Source: a virus
Reading direction: 5' to 3' (one strand)
DNA length: 64,000 nucleotides
Virus record (IMG/VR): IMGVR_UViG_3300033148_006239
Coordinates: 1 to 64,000 of that record
Part shown: piece by piece, positions 5,615 to 13,520 of the stretch
Position numbering within the stretch: position 1 is the stretch's first letter
Layout of the letters: each line of letters starts with the position of its first letter
The notes under the pieces: generated by a model
What the model was told of the DNA's origin: nothing
Database searches by the model: none
What the model saw: only the letters and a program-made list of their open reading frames with translations
Translations under genes and position numbers: made by a program

Positions 5615-6052
5615 ATGAAAAAGAAAAACACAGTAATCAAAGAAGAAGCAGTCAAAAAAACTGCTCCTGTAGTAATTGACAAGCCAAAAACTAAAACAAT
5701 TACAAAACCTGCTCAGAAAGAAGTAATCGTAAAAAAGAACAAAAAGAACAAAGCTTCTAAAGAGCAGATTCAACAAATTTGGACAACAATCCAAACTCAG
5801 ATTGATGAAAACATTAATAAAGGTAAAGAAATCAATTCTGAAATTAAAAATTCAATTGCTGAACAATTACACAAAACGATAAAGGTATATCCTAATCAAG
5901 GATATTATCTTTATTACATCAACAAATATGTCAACGGTGACATTCCAATCAATCAAAGCAAAAATGGTGTAGCCTTAGATAAAGATGCACAGAAAAAGCA
6001 AGTCACTACCCAAATTGAATCTCTCAAAACACAACTTGGAAAATTAAAATAA
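5615..6052 (+). CDS. Lys-rich protein with helical domain
   Basis: 145 residues starting at the ATG 8 bases after TTGGAG; an earlier TTG at 5603 is rejected. The first ~50 residues are Lys-rich and probably disordered (K-K-N-K-K-N-K). The rest is predominantly helical with a Tyr-rich centre (YPNQGYYLYYINKY) and a C-terminal coiled segment. The basic tail suggests nucleic-acid binding. No family is recognised. It is flanked by hairpins on both sides, so it is probably one transcription unit. Confidence 0.75.
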   Translation: MKKKNTVIKEEAVKKTAPVVIDKPKTKTITKPAQKEVIVKKNKKNKASKEQIQQIWTTIQTQIDENINKGKEINSEIKNSIAEQLHKTIKVYPNQGYYLYYINKYVNGDIPINQSKNGVALDKDAQKKQVTTQIESLKTQLGKLK

Positions 6053-6055
6053 TTT

Positions 6056-6105
6056 ATACCCTCTGTAGATTTATAAGGCTGATCTACAGAGGGTATTTAT
6101 ATATA
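6056..6105 (+). terminator. Rho-independent terminator
   Basis: A 15-bp stem, ATACCCTCTGTAGAT (6056-6070) with ATCTACAGAGGGTAT (6082-6096), loop of 11, followed by T-rich TTATATATATTTT. It lies immediately after the stop at 6052. Confidence 0.85.
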
Positions 6106-6135
6106 TTTTATTTTAATTTTTCTACAAACATCAAT

Positions 6136-6153
6136 TTTATTATATTATAATTA
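6136..6153 (+). promoter_or_regulatory. Early promoter element
   Basis: TTTATTATATTATAATTA between the terminator at 6056 and the gene at 6174. It matches the element at 4387, 5348 and 9731. It probably drives 6174 to 9681. Confidence 0.5.
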
Positions 6154-6173
6154 ATAAAATTAAGGAGGAATCT

Positions 6174-6401
6174 ATGATATTCGGTGTAGATTTTCAACAA
6201 GCATGTAAAGCAACTACTACAGGTCATAAAGTTAAAAGAGCAAATGGTGCGAATGTATATACATTTCTATCACCTGCTCATGCAATGGTCTTACAAACCA
6301 TAAGGGACAAATTTGGAAACGCAACAGAAAGTAAACCTGTCGCAACATTAATCTCAACAAACGATCAACAGGAAAATGACTGGATGATGTATCAAAAATA
6401 A
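6174..6401 (+). CDS. DUF2829/Tad2-like small protein (tentative)
   Basis: 75 residues, strong SD AAGGAGGAATCT. The layout 'DFQQACKATTTGHKVKRANG' near the start and 'NDWMMYQK' at the end resembles the DUF2829 pattern (F-x-x-AL-x-x-G-x-x-V-x-R ... DW). Some members (Tad2) bind the Thoeris signal molecule and block defence. The usual R-x-GW is replaced by R-A-N-G, so this is tentative. It is first in its operon behind its own promoter, suiting an early counter-defence role. Confidence 0.45.
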   Translation: MIFGVDFQQACKATTTGHKVKRANGANVYTFLSPAHAMVLQTIRDKFGNATESKPVATLISTNDQQENDWMMYQK

Positions 6402-6413
6402 CCGGGAGAAAAT

Positions 6414-6773
6414 ATGACTTATAAAGAAAAATTTATCGAAAAACTTCAGATTTATAATCTTAGTAAATCTGAAGACTTAGAACATGACGTAATTGCTCAT
6501 CTAATAAATTGGGCAGAAAAAGGTAATGACTTCGCTTATAATTTATTAAGGTTAAATTTTGATACTGCCGAATCATTAATTCATAAATTTTATGAATGGG
6601 AACTGGATAAAAACGAAGTATATCCCATGGACACAGAACTTATTCTTGAGATGTATTTTATAAAAGCAAAAGGAATTGCAAAAAAATCTGGAATCTGCAT
6701 CGAGAAAATAAAAACAACACATATGCATATCATTTTCTATTTAATAGAAAATGAATTTCTAAAATTATTTTGA
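6414..6773 (+). CDS. 119-residue helical protein, unknown
   Basis: ATG after the SD CGGGAGAAAAT, 13 bases past the previous stop. Predominantly helical, acidic in the first half. No recognised motif. Part of the 6174-9681 operon. Confidence 0.7.
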   Translation: MTYKEKFIEKLQIYNLSKSEDLEHDVIAHLINWAEKGNDFAYNLLRLNFDTAESLIHKFYEWELDKNEVYPMDTELILEMYFIKAKGIAKKSGICIEKIKTTHMHIIFYLIENEFLKLF

Positions 6774-6780
6774 GGTAATT

Positions 6781-7659
6781 ATGAAAAAATTATACAAAGT
6801 TTTTGATCCAGGTTTGATCAGCCCGTATCAGAATTTTAAATACAAAAAAGATAAAGAATATCATTGTGATAATTTTGACTATGATCAGTCGGATCATTGT
6901 AGTAATGGTTTCTATGCCGTCCCTATCGAAGGATTAATTTACACTTACCGCAAAGGTAAACATGTATACGAAGTCAATGTATGGGGTGATGAAATCATTA
7001 TAGATCAATTTAAGCAACGATACGAATATATTAATATTGGTAACAGAATACCACTGAAACAATTAAAACAACTAGTCAAAGAACAATCTAATAAAATGGA
7101 TTACAATTTATATCATACAATGTTCCCAATTGATCCACAGATAGTAAATCGTAAATTAAACAATAATGATAGTAAAATATTAGAAAAATGGGATTGTGTG
7201 AGGGATTCTGTGAGGACTTCTGTGTGGAATTCTGTGAGGGATTCTGTGAGGGATTCTGTGGGGGATTGTGTGTGGAATTCTGTGAGGGATTCTGTGAGGA
7301 CTTCTGTGAGGGCTTCTGTGTGGAATTCTGTGGGGGATTGTGTGTGGAATTCTGTGAGGGATTCTGTGTGGAATTCTGTGGGGGATTCTGTATGGGATTC
7401 TGTGAGGGATTCTGTGGGGGATTGTGTGTGGAATTCTGTGAGGGATTCTGTGGGGGATTGTGTGGGGGCTTATATATCAAACCTATTTCCATGCATGAAA
7501 AAATGGAAATATATAAATCATAAGCCAAATATTAATCCATATCAGTCATGTATTGATTTATGGCATCGTGGGTTTGTGCCTTCATTTGACGGTAAAATAT
7601 GGCGATTACATCAAGGCAGAGATGCTAAAATAATCTACGAATGGAAAGCAAAACAATGA
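6781..7659 (+). CDS. Protein with long SVxD/SVxx tandem repeat (DUF7666-like)
   Basis: 292 residues. The N-terminal ~100 residues (Y-K-V-F-D-P start, 'SNGFYAVPIEG', 'YEVNVWGDEI') resemble a domain found in phage proteins carrying the same kind of repeats. Residues ~138-227 are about 22 copies of a four-residue unit x-x-S/C-V (SVRD, SVWN, SVGD). They are encoded by a 12-base minisatellite and probably stack as a beta-solenoid. The last 60 residues are non-repetitive with Trp and Cys. Function unknown. Antisense frames here are products of the repeat. Confidence 0.75.
   Translation: MKKLYKVFDPGLISPYQNFKYKKDKEYHCDNFDYDQSDHCSNGFYAVPIEGLIYTYRKGKHVYEVNVWGDEIIIDQFKQRYEYINIGNRIPLKQLKQLVKEQSNKMDYNLYHTMFPIDPQIVNRKLNNNDSKILEKWDCVRDSVRTSVWNSVRDSVRDSVGDCVWNSVRDSVRTSVRASVWNSVGDCVWNSVRDSVWNSVGDSVWDSVRDSVGDCVWNSVRDSVGDCVGAYISNLFPCMKKWKYINHKPNINPYQSCIDLWHRGFVPSFDGKIWRLHQGRDAKIIYEWKAKQ
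7188..7467 (+). repeat. 12-base minisatellite
   Basis: About 22 tandem units of the form GATTCTGTGAGG / AATTCTGTGTGG / GATTGTGTGGGG inside the 6781-7659 gene. Every unit is 12 bases, so copy-number changes keep the frame. Variation is concentrated at the first, fifth and last bases. G is locally far more frequent than in the flanking DNA. Confidence 0.9.
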
Positions 7660-7847
7660 TTATTTATTTAAAAAAGAGTGAACATAATATACCTGAATGG
7701 TTTAAAAACCCTAGATATACTTTGAAACATGATACATATAAAGACGAATATATTCTAGGTGATGCTGATCGTCTAATTTATTTCAGAGTACATAAATTAA
7801 ACAAAGCAAATTTCAAAAAATTTAAAAAACTTTTGGAGGAAGAATGA
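7656..7847 (+). CDS. 63-residue protein, unknown
   Basis: ATG at 7656 overlaps the previous stop (ATGA); an in-frame ATG at 7641 lies inside the previous gene and is less likely. Basic, with a Trp-Phe-Lys-Asn-Pro motif and a Lys-rich C-terminal helix. Its own stop overlaps the next start. No family is recognised. Confidence 0.65.
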   Translation: MIIYLKKSEHNIPEWFKNPRYTLKHDTYKDEYILGDADRLIYFRVHKLNKANFKKFKKLLEEE

Positions 7848-8248
7848 ATCACGACATTTATATTTCTGGACCTTTTAAAGATCCAAATAATTTAAAACTT
7901 GTAACAGAAATTAATAATCTTTGTGAATCAAATGGATTTAAAACTTTTCATACATTAAAAGATGGAATTGTTTTAGATGAAGATTCAGATAATGATAAAA
8001 TACGTGAAGCTATTAGATTGGGTATAGATGCTACATTACACGCAAAGATTTTTATAGCAATAGGACTAGATCCAGGTGTCATGTTTGAATTAGGATTAGC
8101 ATGGCGCTATGGAAAAAGAATTATATATTTCTCAAAAAATAAACCAAACAAAGTTATTTCAGCAATATCTAATTATGTAATAGAAAAAGATTTTGGTGAA
8201 CTAAATGTAGCTTTACAGATTCTTGGAGTAGATTATGACAGAAATTAA
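7844..8248 (+). CDS. Nucleoside 2-deoxyribosyltransferase-like protein
   Basis: 134 residues. It opens with 'DIYISGPF' (first strand and loop of the fold), has 'DATLHAKIFIAI' and then 'DPGVMFELGLAW', where the Glu matches the catalytic/substrate position of the family, and continues 'YGKRIIYFS'. The family transfers deoxyribose between bases or hydrolyses deoxynucleotides. In phages it is linked to nucleotide salvage or base-modification supply. It overlaps genes on both sides and precedes DNA ligase. SD GGAGGAAGA. Confidence 0.75.
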   Translation: MNHDIYISGPFKDPNNLKLVTEINNLCESNGFKTFHTLKDGIVLDEDSDNDKIREAIRLGIDATLHAKIFIAIGLDPGVMFELGLAWRYGKRIIYFSKNKPNKVISAISNYVIEKDFGELNVALQILGVDYDRN

Positions 8249-9521
8249 AACAATTCTTGAAGAAATTGCATCTGAATCTAGTACAAATAAAAAAGTAGAA
8301 ATTTTACAATCTTATAAAGATAATAAAAAATTACAATCATATCTAAAAATGACTCTCGATCCTATGATTAATTTTAATGTAACTAAAAAATCGTTCAAAG
8401 ATAGATTTGAAATCTGGATTAATGATAGTGAATCTAATAATATTAATTGGTTTGAACTCAAAAAATATGTTTTAGATAAATTATGTTCAAGAGAAGTTAC
8501 TGGTCATAAAGCGTTACAATTATTTATTGATCATTATGTTGGAAATGAAATTGTTCTTAATATTATCTTCGATATGTTCCAAAAAAAAGTATGGAAAGCA
8601 AATATCTCTATTCAATTAATTAATCGTGTTTGGCCCGATGTTATTGATAAATTTCAAGTTCAATTAGCACAAAAATATTCTAAAGCTGAATTACCTTTTG
8701 ATATTACTTATGCATCCAGAAAACTTGATGGTACAAGAGCATTAATATTTATTTATGAAAATTCAATAAAAATCTTTTCAAGAAATGGAAAAGAAATACA
8801 CACCTTAGAATCATTCAAAAAAGATTTACTTAAACATATACAAGAATCTCATTATTCACGTATTATTCCATGTGTCATTGATGGTGAATTGTGTGTTGTT
8901 GATGAAAATAATAATGAAAGTTTTCAATCTATCATAAAACAATTACGTAGAAAAGATTATGATATAAAAAATGCAACATTTTATGTATTTGATTGGCTAT
9001 TAGTAGACGAATTCTATGAAAATATAAAATCTCCACAATTCAGTTATAGACTAAATGCTTTAAACTATTTTTGTAATACAATTGATTATGACAAAGTCAA
9101 AGCATTAAAACAGATCGTAGTCAAAAGAGAAAGCCATTTACAAAGATTAATTGAATCTGCATCAGAAAGAAATTGGGAAGGAATAATGCTTAAAAATGGT
9201 GAAAGTATTTATAAAGGAAAAAGAACTAAAAATCTGCTAAAAGTAAAGAAAATGAGTGATAACGAATATACAGTCACAAGATTAGAAGAAGGGTCTGCAA
9301 AATATATTGGAAGATTAGGTGCGGCAATAATTATACATAAAGATAATGAAGTTCATGTAGGTAGTGGCTGGTCTGATTCAGAAAGAGATTACTATTGGAA
9401 AAATAAAAATGAATTAATCGGAAAGAAAATTACAGTTCAATACTTTGAAGAAACTAAAAATCAACTAGGAAAATATTCCCTTAGATTTCCAGTCTTTAAA
9501 GGAGTAAGAGATTATGAATAA
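8235..9521 (+). CDS. ATP-dependent DNA ligase
   Basis: 428 residues. Nucleotidyltransferase motif I 'SRKLDGTRA' has the AMP-accepting Lys near residue 163. Motif III-like 'FSRNGKEI', motif IV 'VIDGELCV', motif 'WEGIMLKN' and motif V 'LLKVKK' follow in order. The C-terminal OB part contains 'HVGSGWSD'. An N-terminal helical ~130-residue domain precedes the core, as in T4-like ligases. It seals nicks during replication and repair. It overlaps both neighbours by a few bases. Confidence 0.92.
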   Translation: MTEIKTILEEIASESSTNKKVEILQSYKDNKKLQSYLKMTLDPMINFNVTKKSFKDRFEIWINDSESNNINWFELKKYVLDKLCSREVTGHKALQLFIDHYVGNEIVLNIIFDMFQKKVWKANISIQLINRVWPDVIDKFQVQLAQKYSKAELPFDITYASRKLDGTRALIFIYENSIKIFSRNGKEIHTLESFKKDLLKHIQESHYSRIIPCVIDGELCVVDENNNESFQSIIKQLRRKDYDIKNATFYVFDWLLVDEFYENIKSPQFSYRLNALNYFCNTIDYDKVKALKQIVVKRESHLQRLIESASERNWEGIMLKNGESIYKGKRTKNLLKVKKMSDNEYTVTRLEEGSAKYIGRLGAAIIIHKDNEVHVGSGWSDSERDYYWKNKNELIGKKITVQYFEETKNQLGKYSLRFPVFKGVRDYE

Positions 9522-9681
9522 TAAAAAAGAAATTGAAGAAATTATTGAAAAATATTTAATTGAGAAATTAATAATTTCTTTTGATCGTTATACAAATAAT
9601 TGTGGTGATGAAATAATAGAAATTGAAATTTCTTTAAAAGATACAAAATTTTCCATAATTAAATCAATAACAGTAAATTGA
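9514..9681 (+). CDS. 55-residue protein, unknown
   Basis: ATG at 9514 overlaps the ligase end, with SD GGAGTAAGAG. One helix (I-E-E-I-I-E-K-Y) then two to three beta-strands with a single Cys. Resembles no family I can name. Last gene before the second copy of the two-part promoter. Confidence 0.6.
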   Translation: MNNKKEIEEIIEKYLIEKLIISFDRYTNNCGDEIIEIEISLKDTKFSIIKSITVN

Positions 9682-9682
9682 A

Positions 9683-9748
9683 AACTTTTTTTAATCAAAT
9701 AAAATCAGCCTATTTTCTTTGTAAAACTTATTTATTATAATATAAATA
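9683..9748 (+). promoter_or_regulatory. Two-part early promoter, copy 2
   Basis: AACTTTTTTT at 9683, GCCTATTTTCTTT at 9708-9720 and, after ten bases, TTTATTATAATATAAATA at 9731-9748. Block spacing is identical to 5300-5365, although the sequence between blocks has diverged. It precedes the 9791 gene. Confidence 0.6.
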
Positions 9749-9759
9749 ACAAAATAAAA

Positions 9760-9790
9760 GGTTATTACTTAATAACCAATGGAGAAAAAT
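9760..9790 (+). promoter_or_regulatory. Leader hairpin before the 9791 gene
   Basis: GGTTATT (9760-9766) pairs with AATAACC (9771-9777), loop ACTT, then AATGGAGAAAAAT and ATG. Same hairpin-then-SD layout as the first early genes. Confidence 0.55.
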
Positions 9791-10264
9791 ATGATAACTA
9801 ATTTTATTTCAAACAGAAATCTTCAAGACTTACTTCTAGGTGAACCTCAAATTGAAATTTTCAAAGACCAAAATAATGAATTTCATTTTATTCATTTTGA
9901 AGATATTCATATTGAAATATGGGAAGATGATTCCCTAAAACAACAATCTCATTCTAATAATGTTTCATCAATAAACGAACAAGATTTACTTAATAATGAA
10001 ATTGTTATTGCAAACAATATAGAAAATGTTAAATTAGTTCTTGAAGAAAGACTTCAAAACAAATACTTTCTTGTAATCTCAGAAAAGAAAACATACAAAG
10101 TCAAGATTAAAGCAACATTTGAACTTGAAACGACAATTGAAAATACAACAGAAGAACTAGCAAAAAGAGAAGCAGAAAAATATGAAATTGAATGTAGCTG
10201 CGACAGTGAACTTGAAGTAATAGATGAAGACTTTAATATTGAAGTAGAGGAAGAGGGAGAATAA
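9791..10264 (+). CDS. Acidic 157-residue protein, unknown
   Basis: Start chosen at the ATG 7 bases after GGAG; the upstream in-frame ATG at 9779 overlaps the SD. The second half reads 'YKVKIKATFELETTIE', then an alternating Glu-rich strand/helix with C-S-C-D, resembling a compact alpha/beta domain. The C-terminus is very acidic (E-E-E-G-E). No family is recognised. The stop overlaps the next ATG. Confidence 0.7.
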   Translation: MITNFISNRNLQDLLLGEPQIEIFKDQNNEFHFIHFEDIHIEIWEDDSLKQQSHSNNVSSINEQDLLNNEIVIANNIENVKLVLEERLQNKYFLVISEKKTYKVKIKATFELETTIENTTEELAKREAEKYEIECSCDSELEVIDEDFNIEVEEEGE

Positions 10265-10917
10265 TGAAAATAATAAATAACTGGTCAATAGTAGATGGAA
10301 TCGGTATTTATGTTTCACCTCAAGCTATAAATTATCATATCTATCTCATAGGTAGTATCGAAGGTGTTAATACACAAACATCATATATTAAGAAATTAAT
10401 ACTTTACGACAATAAAATTGAAACACTAAATAGCGTTTATGAATTAGGTCAAAAATCAGAAAATTATTCAAGATTTCTATCTGAAGAAGATCTATCAATT
10501 ACAGATGCATATCCAAATAGTGATCTAATTGATTTATTCATTAAAAATGAATTAAAATTAGGAACACTAAAAGGTTGTCTAAAAACGGGGTGGTATGATT
10601 GGTTTTGTGAACCTGAAAAAATACCAAGCAAAACAAAAAAATTATTAAGACTGCTTTATGAAATTAGAAATACAAAAAAGTTTGATATTTCTAATACAGC
10701 AGTAATGTTCAAAAATAATTGTCATGTAGATTATGGACTGTACGATGATTTTAGAATATTGGATTTATATAAACAATCTTCAAATCCAATATTCACAATA
10801 ATACCATATTATCCACACATTAAGCAATCAGCAGTTTATGGACCTGAAAATAAGTTTGAAGAACCATTGGTGAGTGGAACATGGAACGACGTTTTAAGAT
10901 TTTTTAATAAGGAATAA
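10264..10917 (+). CDS. 217-residue phage protein with GWYDWFC motif
   Basis: The central block 'GWYDWFCEPE', followed by a K-T-K-K-L helix and then 'VMFKNNCHVDYGLYDDFRI', looks like a conserved recurring phage family, but I cannot attach a function. No membrane segment. Start overlaps the previous stop (TAATGA). It may act with the preceding protein. Confidence 0.75.
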   Translation: MKIINNWSIVDGIGIYVSPQAINYHIYLIGSIEGVNTQTSYIKKLILYDNKIETLNSVYELGQKSENYSRFLSEEDLSITDAYPNSDLIDLFIKNELKLGTLKGCLKTGWYDWFCEPEKIPSKTKKLLRLLYEIRNTKKFDISNTAVMFKNNCHVDYGLYDDFRILDLYKQSSNPIFTIIPYYPHIKQSAVYGPENKFEEPLVSGTWNDVLRFFNKE

Positions 10918-10962
10918 TATTTATATTATTCTCAAATTTTGTTCAAAAACAAGGAGTAACTT

Positions 10963-11310
10963 ATGGACAACATTGTAGAAACTTATCAAGATATATTGGA
11001 TACAATGAGTTCAAATATTGACGAATTCTTTGAATCACAACCAATCTCTAAAAAAGCGATTGAAGAAATTCAAACTGAATTTGATGATCTCAATTGTGAC
11101 AACGTTCTTGTCAACGAAAAGACAAGATGCCTTGTCTTTTTAAACGAAAAGACACTCAAAAATTGGAGTGAAAAAACTCCAATAAAACCAAAGAACATTA
11201 TTAACATGGACAGTGCATTTGTTGCTTACCAACGTATACCATCAAATGCAAATAAAGAAGTTAAAGGATTTTTTCAGTTAATCACAGGTGAGAGAAAGGC
11301 AAATGTATAA
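10963..11310 (+). CDS. 115-residue protein, unknown
   Basis: SD AAGGAGTAACTT. A small 5-bp hairpin (TTGTT/AACAA) stands directly before the SD. Acidic first half, basic Lys-rich C-terminus. No family is recognised. Last rightward gene before a triple hairpin region. Confidence 0.7.
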   Translation: MDNIVETYQDILDTMSSNIDEFFESQPISKKAIEEIQTEFDDLNCDNVLVNEKTRCLVFLNEKTLKNWSEKTPIKPKNIINMDSAFVAYQRIPSNANKEVKGFFQLITGERKANV

Positions 11311-11325
11311 TATGATTTTACTTTA

Positions 11326-11365
11326 TTAATCAGTTTTATTAGGTTATTAACTGATTAAGTCCTTT
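11326..11365 (+). terminator. Terminator 1 at the convergent point
   Basis: TTAATCAGTT (11326-11335) pairs with AACTGATTAA (11349-11358), followed by GTCCTTTTT. It comes 15 bases after the stop of the last rightward gene. Confidence 0.65.
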
Positions 11366-11369
11366 TTAT

Positions 11370-11423
11370 ATGAAGTTTAATTATATATTCCTCCCAGTAC
11401 AATAATTAAACTTCATTTTTTTC
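11370..11423 (+). terminator. Terminator 2 at the convergent point
   Basis: ATGAAGTTTAATTAT (11370-11384) and ATAATTAAACTTCAT (11402-11416) pair perfectly over 15 bp, then TTTTTTT. The 17-base loop contains CCTCCC, complementary to an SD sequence. Confidence 0.85.
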
Positions 11424-11448
11424 GCAATACTGTAACATATTTTTCTCC

Positions 11449-11485
11449 AAAGGGGCATGGTACTCACTTTCCATGCCCCTTTTCT
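11449..11485. terminator. Terminator 3 (GC-rich hairpin)
   Basis: AAAGGGGCATGG (11449-11460) and CCATGCCCCTTT (11471-11482) form a 12-bp stem with T's after it on the plus strand. It lies between the convergent gene blocks and could stop either direction. The rest of 11486-11620 shows no gene or structure. Confidence 0.8.
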
Positions 11486-11620
11486 AGACTTAAAATGTGG
11501 TTGAAAAATTTTAATAGGCAGGAGATTATTTATATTTATTTAATATAAACCTATATTAAATATAAAAAGATTCAATAGAGATAATTCTGGATTCAGAGAT
11601 AATAATTAAAATTAATTAAA

Positions 11621-11923
11621 TTAGCCACCACAACAACCACTTGGGACATGTTTTTCTTGTTTATATTGATTTATTTGTTCGTTGATGTCTTTCTTCATTT
11701 TCTTTAAAGTTTCAGTAATCATAACTATTTCATTGTCATTTCTTGCATGATCTCTTTTATATAATGCTCGTTCAACAAAAAACATCATTTTATTCACATA
11801 ATCTTTAGGTAAATCTTTACCTATAAGATAACCATCAACATCAATAACTACTTTCTCTTTTAATAACTTAGTAATAATTAAAATTTCTTCATTGAAATCA
11901 TTAATTAATCTTTCTTTTAACAT
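11621..11923 (-). CDS. 100-residue protein with Cys-Cys-Gly-Gly tail
   Basis: Start taken at the ATG after TTGGAGTATTATC; an in-frame ATG at 11944 lies inside the upstream palindrome. Helical and highly charged, with a C-terminal S-G-C-C-G-G that could bind metal or be modified. No family is recognised. It is the last gene of the leftward block, facing the terminators. Confidence 0.65.
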   Translation of the reverse strand: MLKERLINDFNEEILIITKLLKEKVVIDVDGYLIGKDLPKDYVNKMMFFVERALYKRDHARNDNEIVMITETLKKMKKDINEQINQYKQEKHVPSGCCGG

Positions 11924-11935
11924 GATAATACTCCA

Positions 11936-11957
11936 ATGGCTCACATATGTGAGCCAT
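11936..11957. repeat. 22-base perfect palindrome before an SD
   Basis: ATGGCTCACATATGTGAGCCAT is self-complementary throughout. On the minus strand it ends one base before TTGGAG, the SD of the 11621-11923 gene, so it repeats the hairpin-then-SD layout. It may also terminate transcripts of the upstream gene (stop at 11973). Confidence 0.7.
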
Positions 11958-11972
11958 CTAAGTCTATAATTA

Positions 11973-12452
11973 TTATTCTGATAAGTAATCGTTTATTTCA
12001 TTAAGAATCTCATCTTCTTCATCAAACCAAGCTTTAATCCTACGAAGTAATTGTTTATATTTCTCTATCTGTCCTTCAAGATTTTCTATAATTTGATTAA
12101 GACTTTCGTTGTCTCTTTGAACTTGTGCAACAAGAATATCGAGAGCTTCTTTGTCTTTCTTTAACTGATCCAAAGTTTCAATTATATCTCTAGCCTGCTC
12201 TTCGTATTTAACTGCTTTTTCTTCTAAAGTATCAACTTGTCCATTTAATGTATTATTTTCATTTTCAAGATTAGCGTTGTCTCTTTGCAAACCCTTAATC
12301 ATATTAAAAAGTACATCAAACAATGACTTACCTTCTGCCACTACTTGTTCGGCAGATTGCTCTTCTTCTTGAGATTCATCTTGAGCAGCAAATACTGGTG
12401 CTGCAATAAACATTATACATAAAAGAATTAAAATTGAAAAATATATTTTCAT
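11973..12452 (-). CDS. Exported coiled-coil protein
   Basis: 159 residues. Residues 1-22 are a signal peptide or anchor (hydrophobic L-I-L-L-C-I-M-F-I-A-A then A-F-A-A). Residues ~45-140 are a long coiled coil. The tail 'KAWFDEEDEILNEINDYL' resembles the tail 'ADWMSYEGDIINEIDEIF' of the 48617-49051 product. SD AGGAGGCTTCT with a short palindrome just before it. Likely periplasmic or surface-located. Function unknown. Confidence 0.75.
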   Translation of the reverse strand: MKIYFSILILLCIMFIAAPVFAAQDESQEEEQSAEQVVAEGKSLFDVLFNMIKGLQRDNANLENENNTLNGQVDTLEEKAVKYEEQARDIIETLDQLKKDKEALDILVAQVQRDNESLNQIIENLEGQIEKYKQLLRRIKAWFDEEDEILNEINDYLSE

Positions 12453-12476
12453 AGAAGCCTCCTAATTAATTAGCTA

Positions 12477-12493
12477 TATTAAATATAATAAAA
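12477..12493 (-). promoter_or_regulatory. Leftward promoter element
   Basis: On the minus strand this reads TTTTATTATATTTAATA, close to the early consensus, about 25 bases before the start of the exported coiled-coil gene. Confidence 0.4.
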
Positions 12494-12532
12494 TATTAAA
12501 AAAAATCATAATACCATTAAAATTTTTCATAT

Positions 12533-12712
12533 TTAATAATCTACTTTTTTTATTTTTAAAAAAGTATTTTTCTTTTTATAGTAATTAATAACGTATTTCA
12601 GATTTTTTCCTATTGTCCATTTAGCTATATTAGCGGCATCAATAATAATTTCATTTTCAACTTCTAATCCAAAACAGGCATATTTCAATGTAATTTGATA
12701 TAAATATCTCAT
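12533..12712 (-). CDS. 59-residue basic protein
   Basis: ATG at 12712 overlaps the end of the SEC-C gene region. The sequence starts M-R-Y-L-Y-Q-I-T-L-K-Y and ends in a Lys/Tyr-rich stretch. Codon use fits its neighbours. Function unknown. Translation is supported only by continuity and packing. Confidence 0.5.
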   Translation of the reverse strand: MRYLYQITLKYACFGLEVENEIIIDAANIAKWTIGKNLKYVINYYKKKNTFLKIKKVDY

Positions 12713-12713
12713 A

Positions 12714-12920
12714 TTATTTATTTAAACAACACTTCTTATATTTTTTACCAGACCCACAAAAACATTGATCATTTCTTCCTATTTTTTCTTTATTAATAAT
12801 CTGTTTCTTAGCTTGTAATTCATTTCTACAATCTTTAGTATACTGTCTATTGATTTTAACCCACTCGTCTAAAGAAATATTGGGAAATGAATCATCTTTT
12901 ATCTCTATTAAGTCCATCAT
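12714..12920 (-). CDS. SEC-C motif protein
   Basis: 68 residues. The C-terminus '[18 protein letters not shown]' is the SEC-C zinc-binding motif (C-x-C-x8-C-C). The N-terminal ~45 residues are charged. The motif is known from the SecA tail and many small proteins and typically mediates protein or nucleic-acid contacts. Overlaps the upstream gene's stop. Confidence 0.85.
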   Translation of the reverse strand: MMDLIEIKDDSFPNISLDEWVKINRQYTKDCRNELQAKKQIINKEKIGRNDQCFCGSGKKYKKCCLNK

Positions 12921-13429
12921 ATTTTAATTTTTATAGATTTTAATTTAGATGTTAATTCCTTAAATGATTCAATCGTATCTTTAAGCATTTCTATATGATC
13001 CTCTACGACACCTTCTGTTTCATCAAGATCATCTAACATTTTGTCATACAATTTTTCTTGTTTTCTGTTAAACGCGTTATCAGATTTTTTATCTATTTGA
13101 TTATATTTTTTCTTTATTTTTTTATCTAATTGTTTACAATATTTTAGTTCATTTTGTATTGAAAGTAAAAAATCTGATTTATTTGTAGTAGCGACATTAT
13201 ATTCTTCTACGTCGATATTATTATCATGCTCTAATAATATTTGATTGTTATTTTTCGCCACGGCTTTATATCTCATTCTTAATAGCAAAATATAAAGTAT
13301 AATAATTTGTAATGATATTGAGCATACATATATATGTAAAAAACTATCAGTACTAATTAAAACAAGCGTAGCTAAGATTATGTTAATTACTGCTATAGCT
13401 ATACATAATTTAATTTTTAAATTTCTCAT
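12917..13429 (-). CDS. Two-helix membrane protein with coiled coil
   Basis: 170 residues. Two hydrophobic segments (about residues 8-26 and 30-50), then a long charged cytoplasmic or periplasmic coiled coil to the end. No family is recognised. No SD directly before the ATG beyond AATCATGAG context. Confidence 0.65.
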   Translation of the reverse strand: MRNLKIKLCIAIAVINIILATLVLISTDSFLHIYVCSISLQIIILYILLLRMRYKAVAKNNNQILLEHDNNIDVEEYNVATTNKSDFLLSIQNELKYCKQLDKKIKKKYNQIDKKSDNAFNRKQEKLYDKMLDDLDETEGVVEDHIEMLKDTIESFKELTSKLKSIKIKI

Positions 13430-13520
13430 GATTCTTAATACCTATTATAGTTTAATATAATTCTTTTACAATACATATTTTCATAATTAAATAATCATAT
13501 ATTTATTCTCCTAACTTAAA

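Noticed and set aside
7088-7528. Antisense frame of N-P-P-Q-N-P-S repeats and a same-strand frame of G-F-C-E-x repeats
   Set aside because: Both are other-frame readings of the 12-base minisatellite; the S-V-x-x frame continues through non-repetitive protein on both sides.
11486-11620. A gene or RNA in the gap after the triple hairpins
   Set aside because: No frame with start and SD and no further stem was seen.
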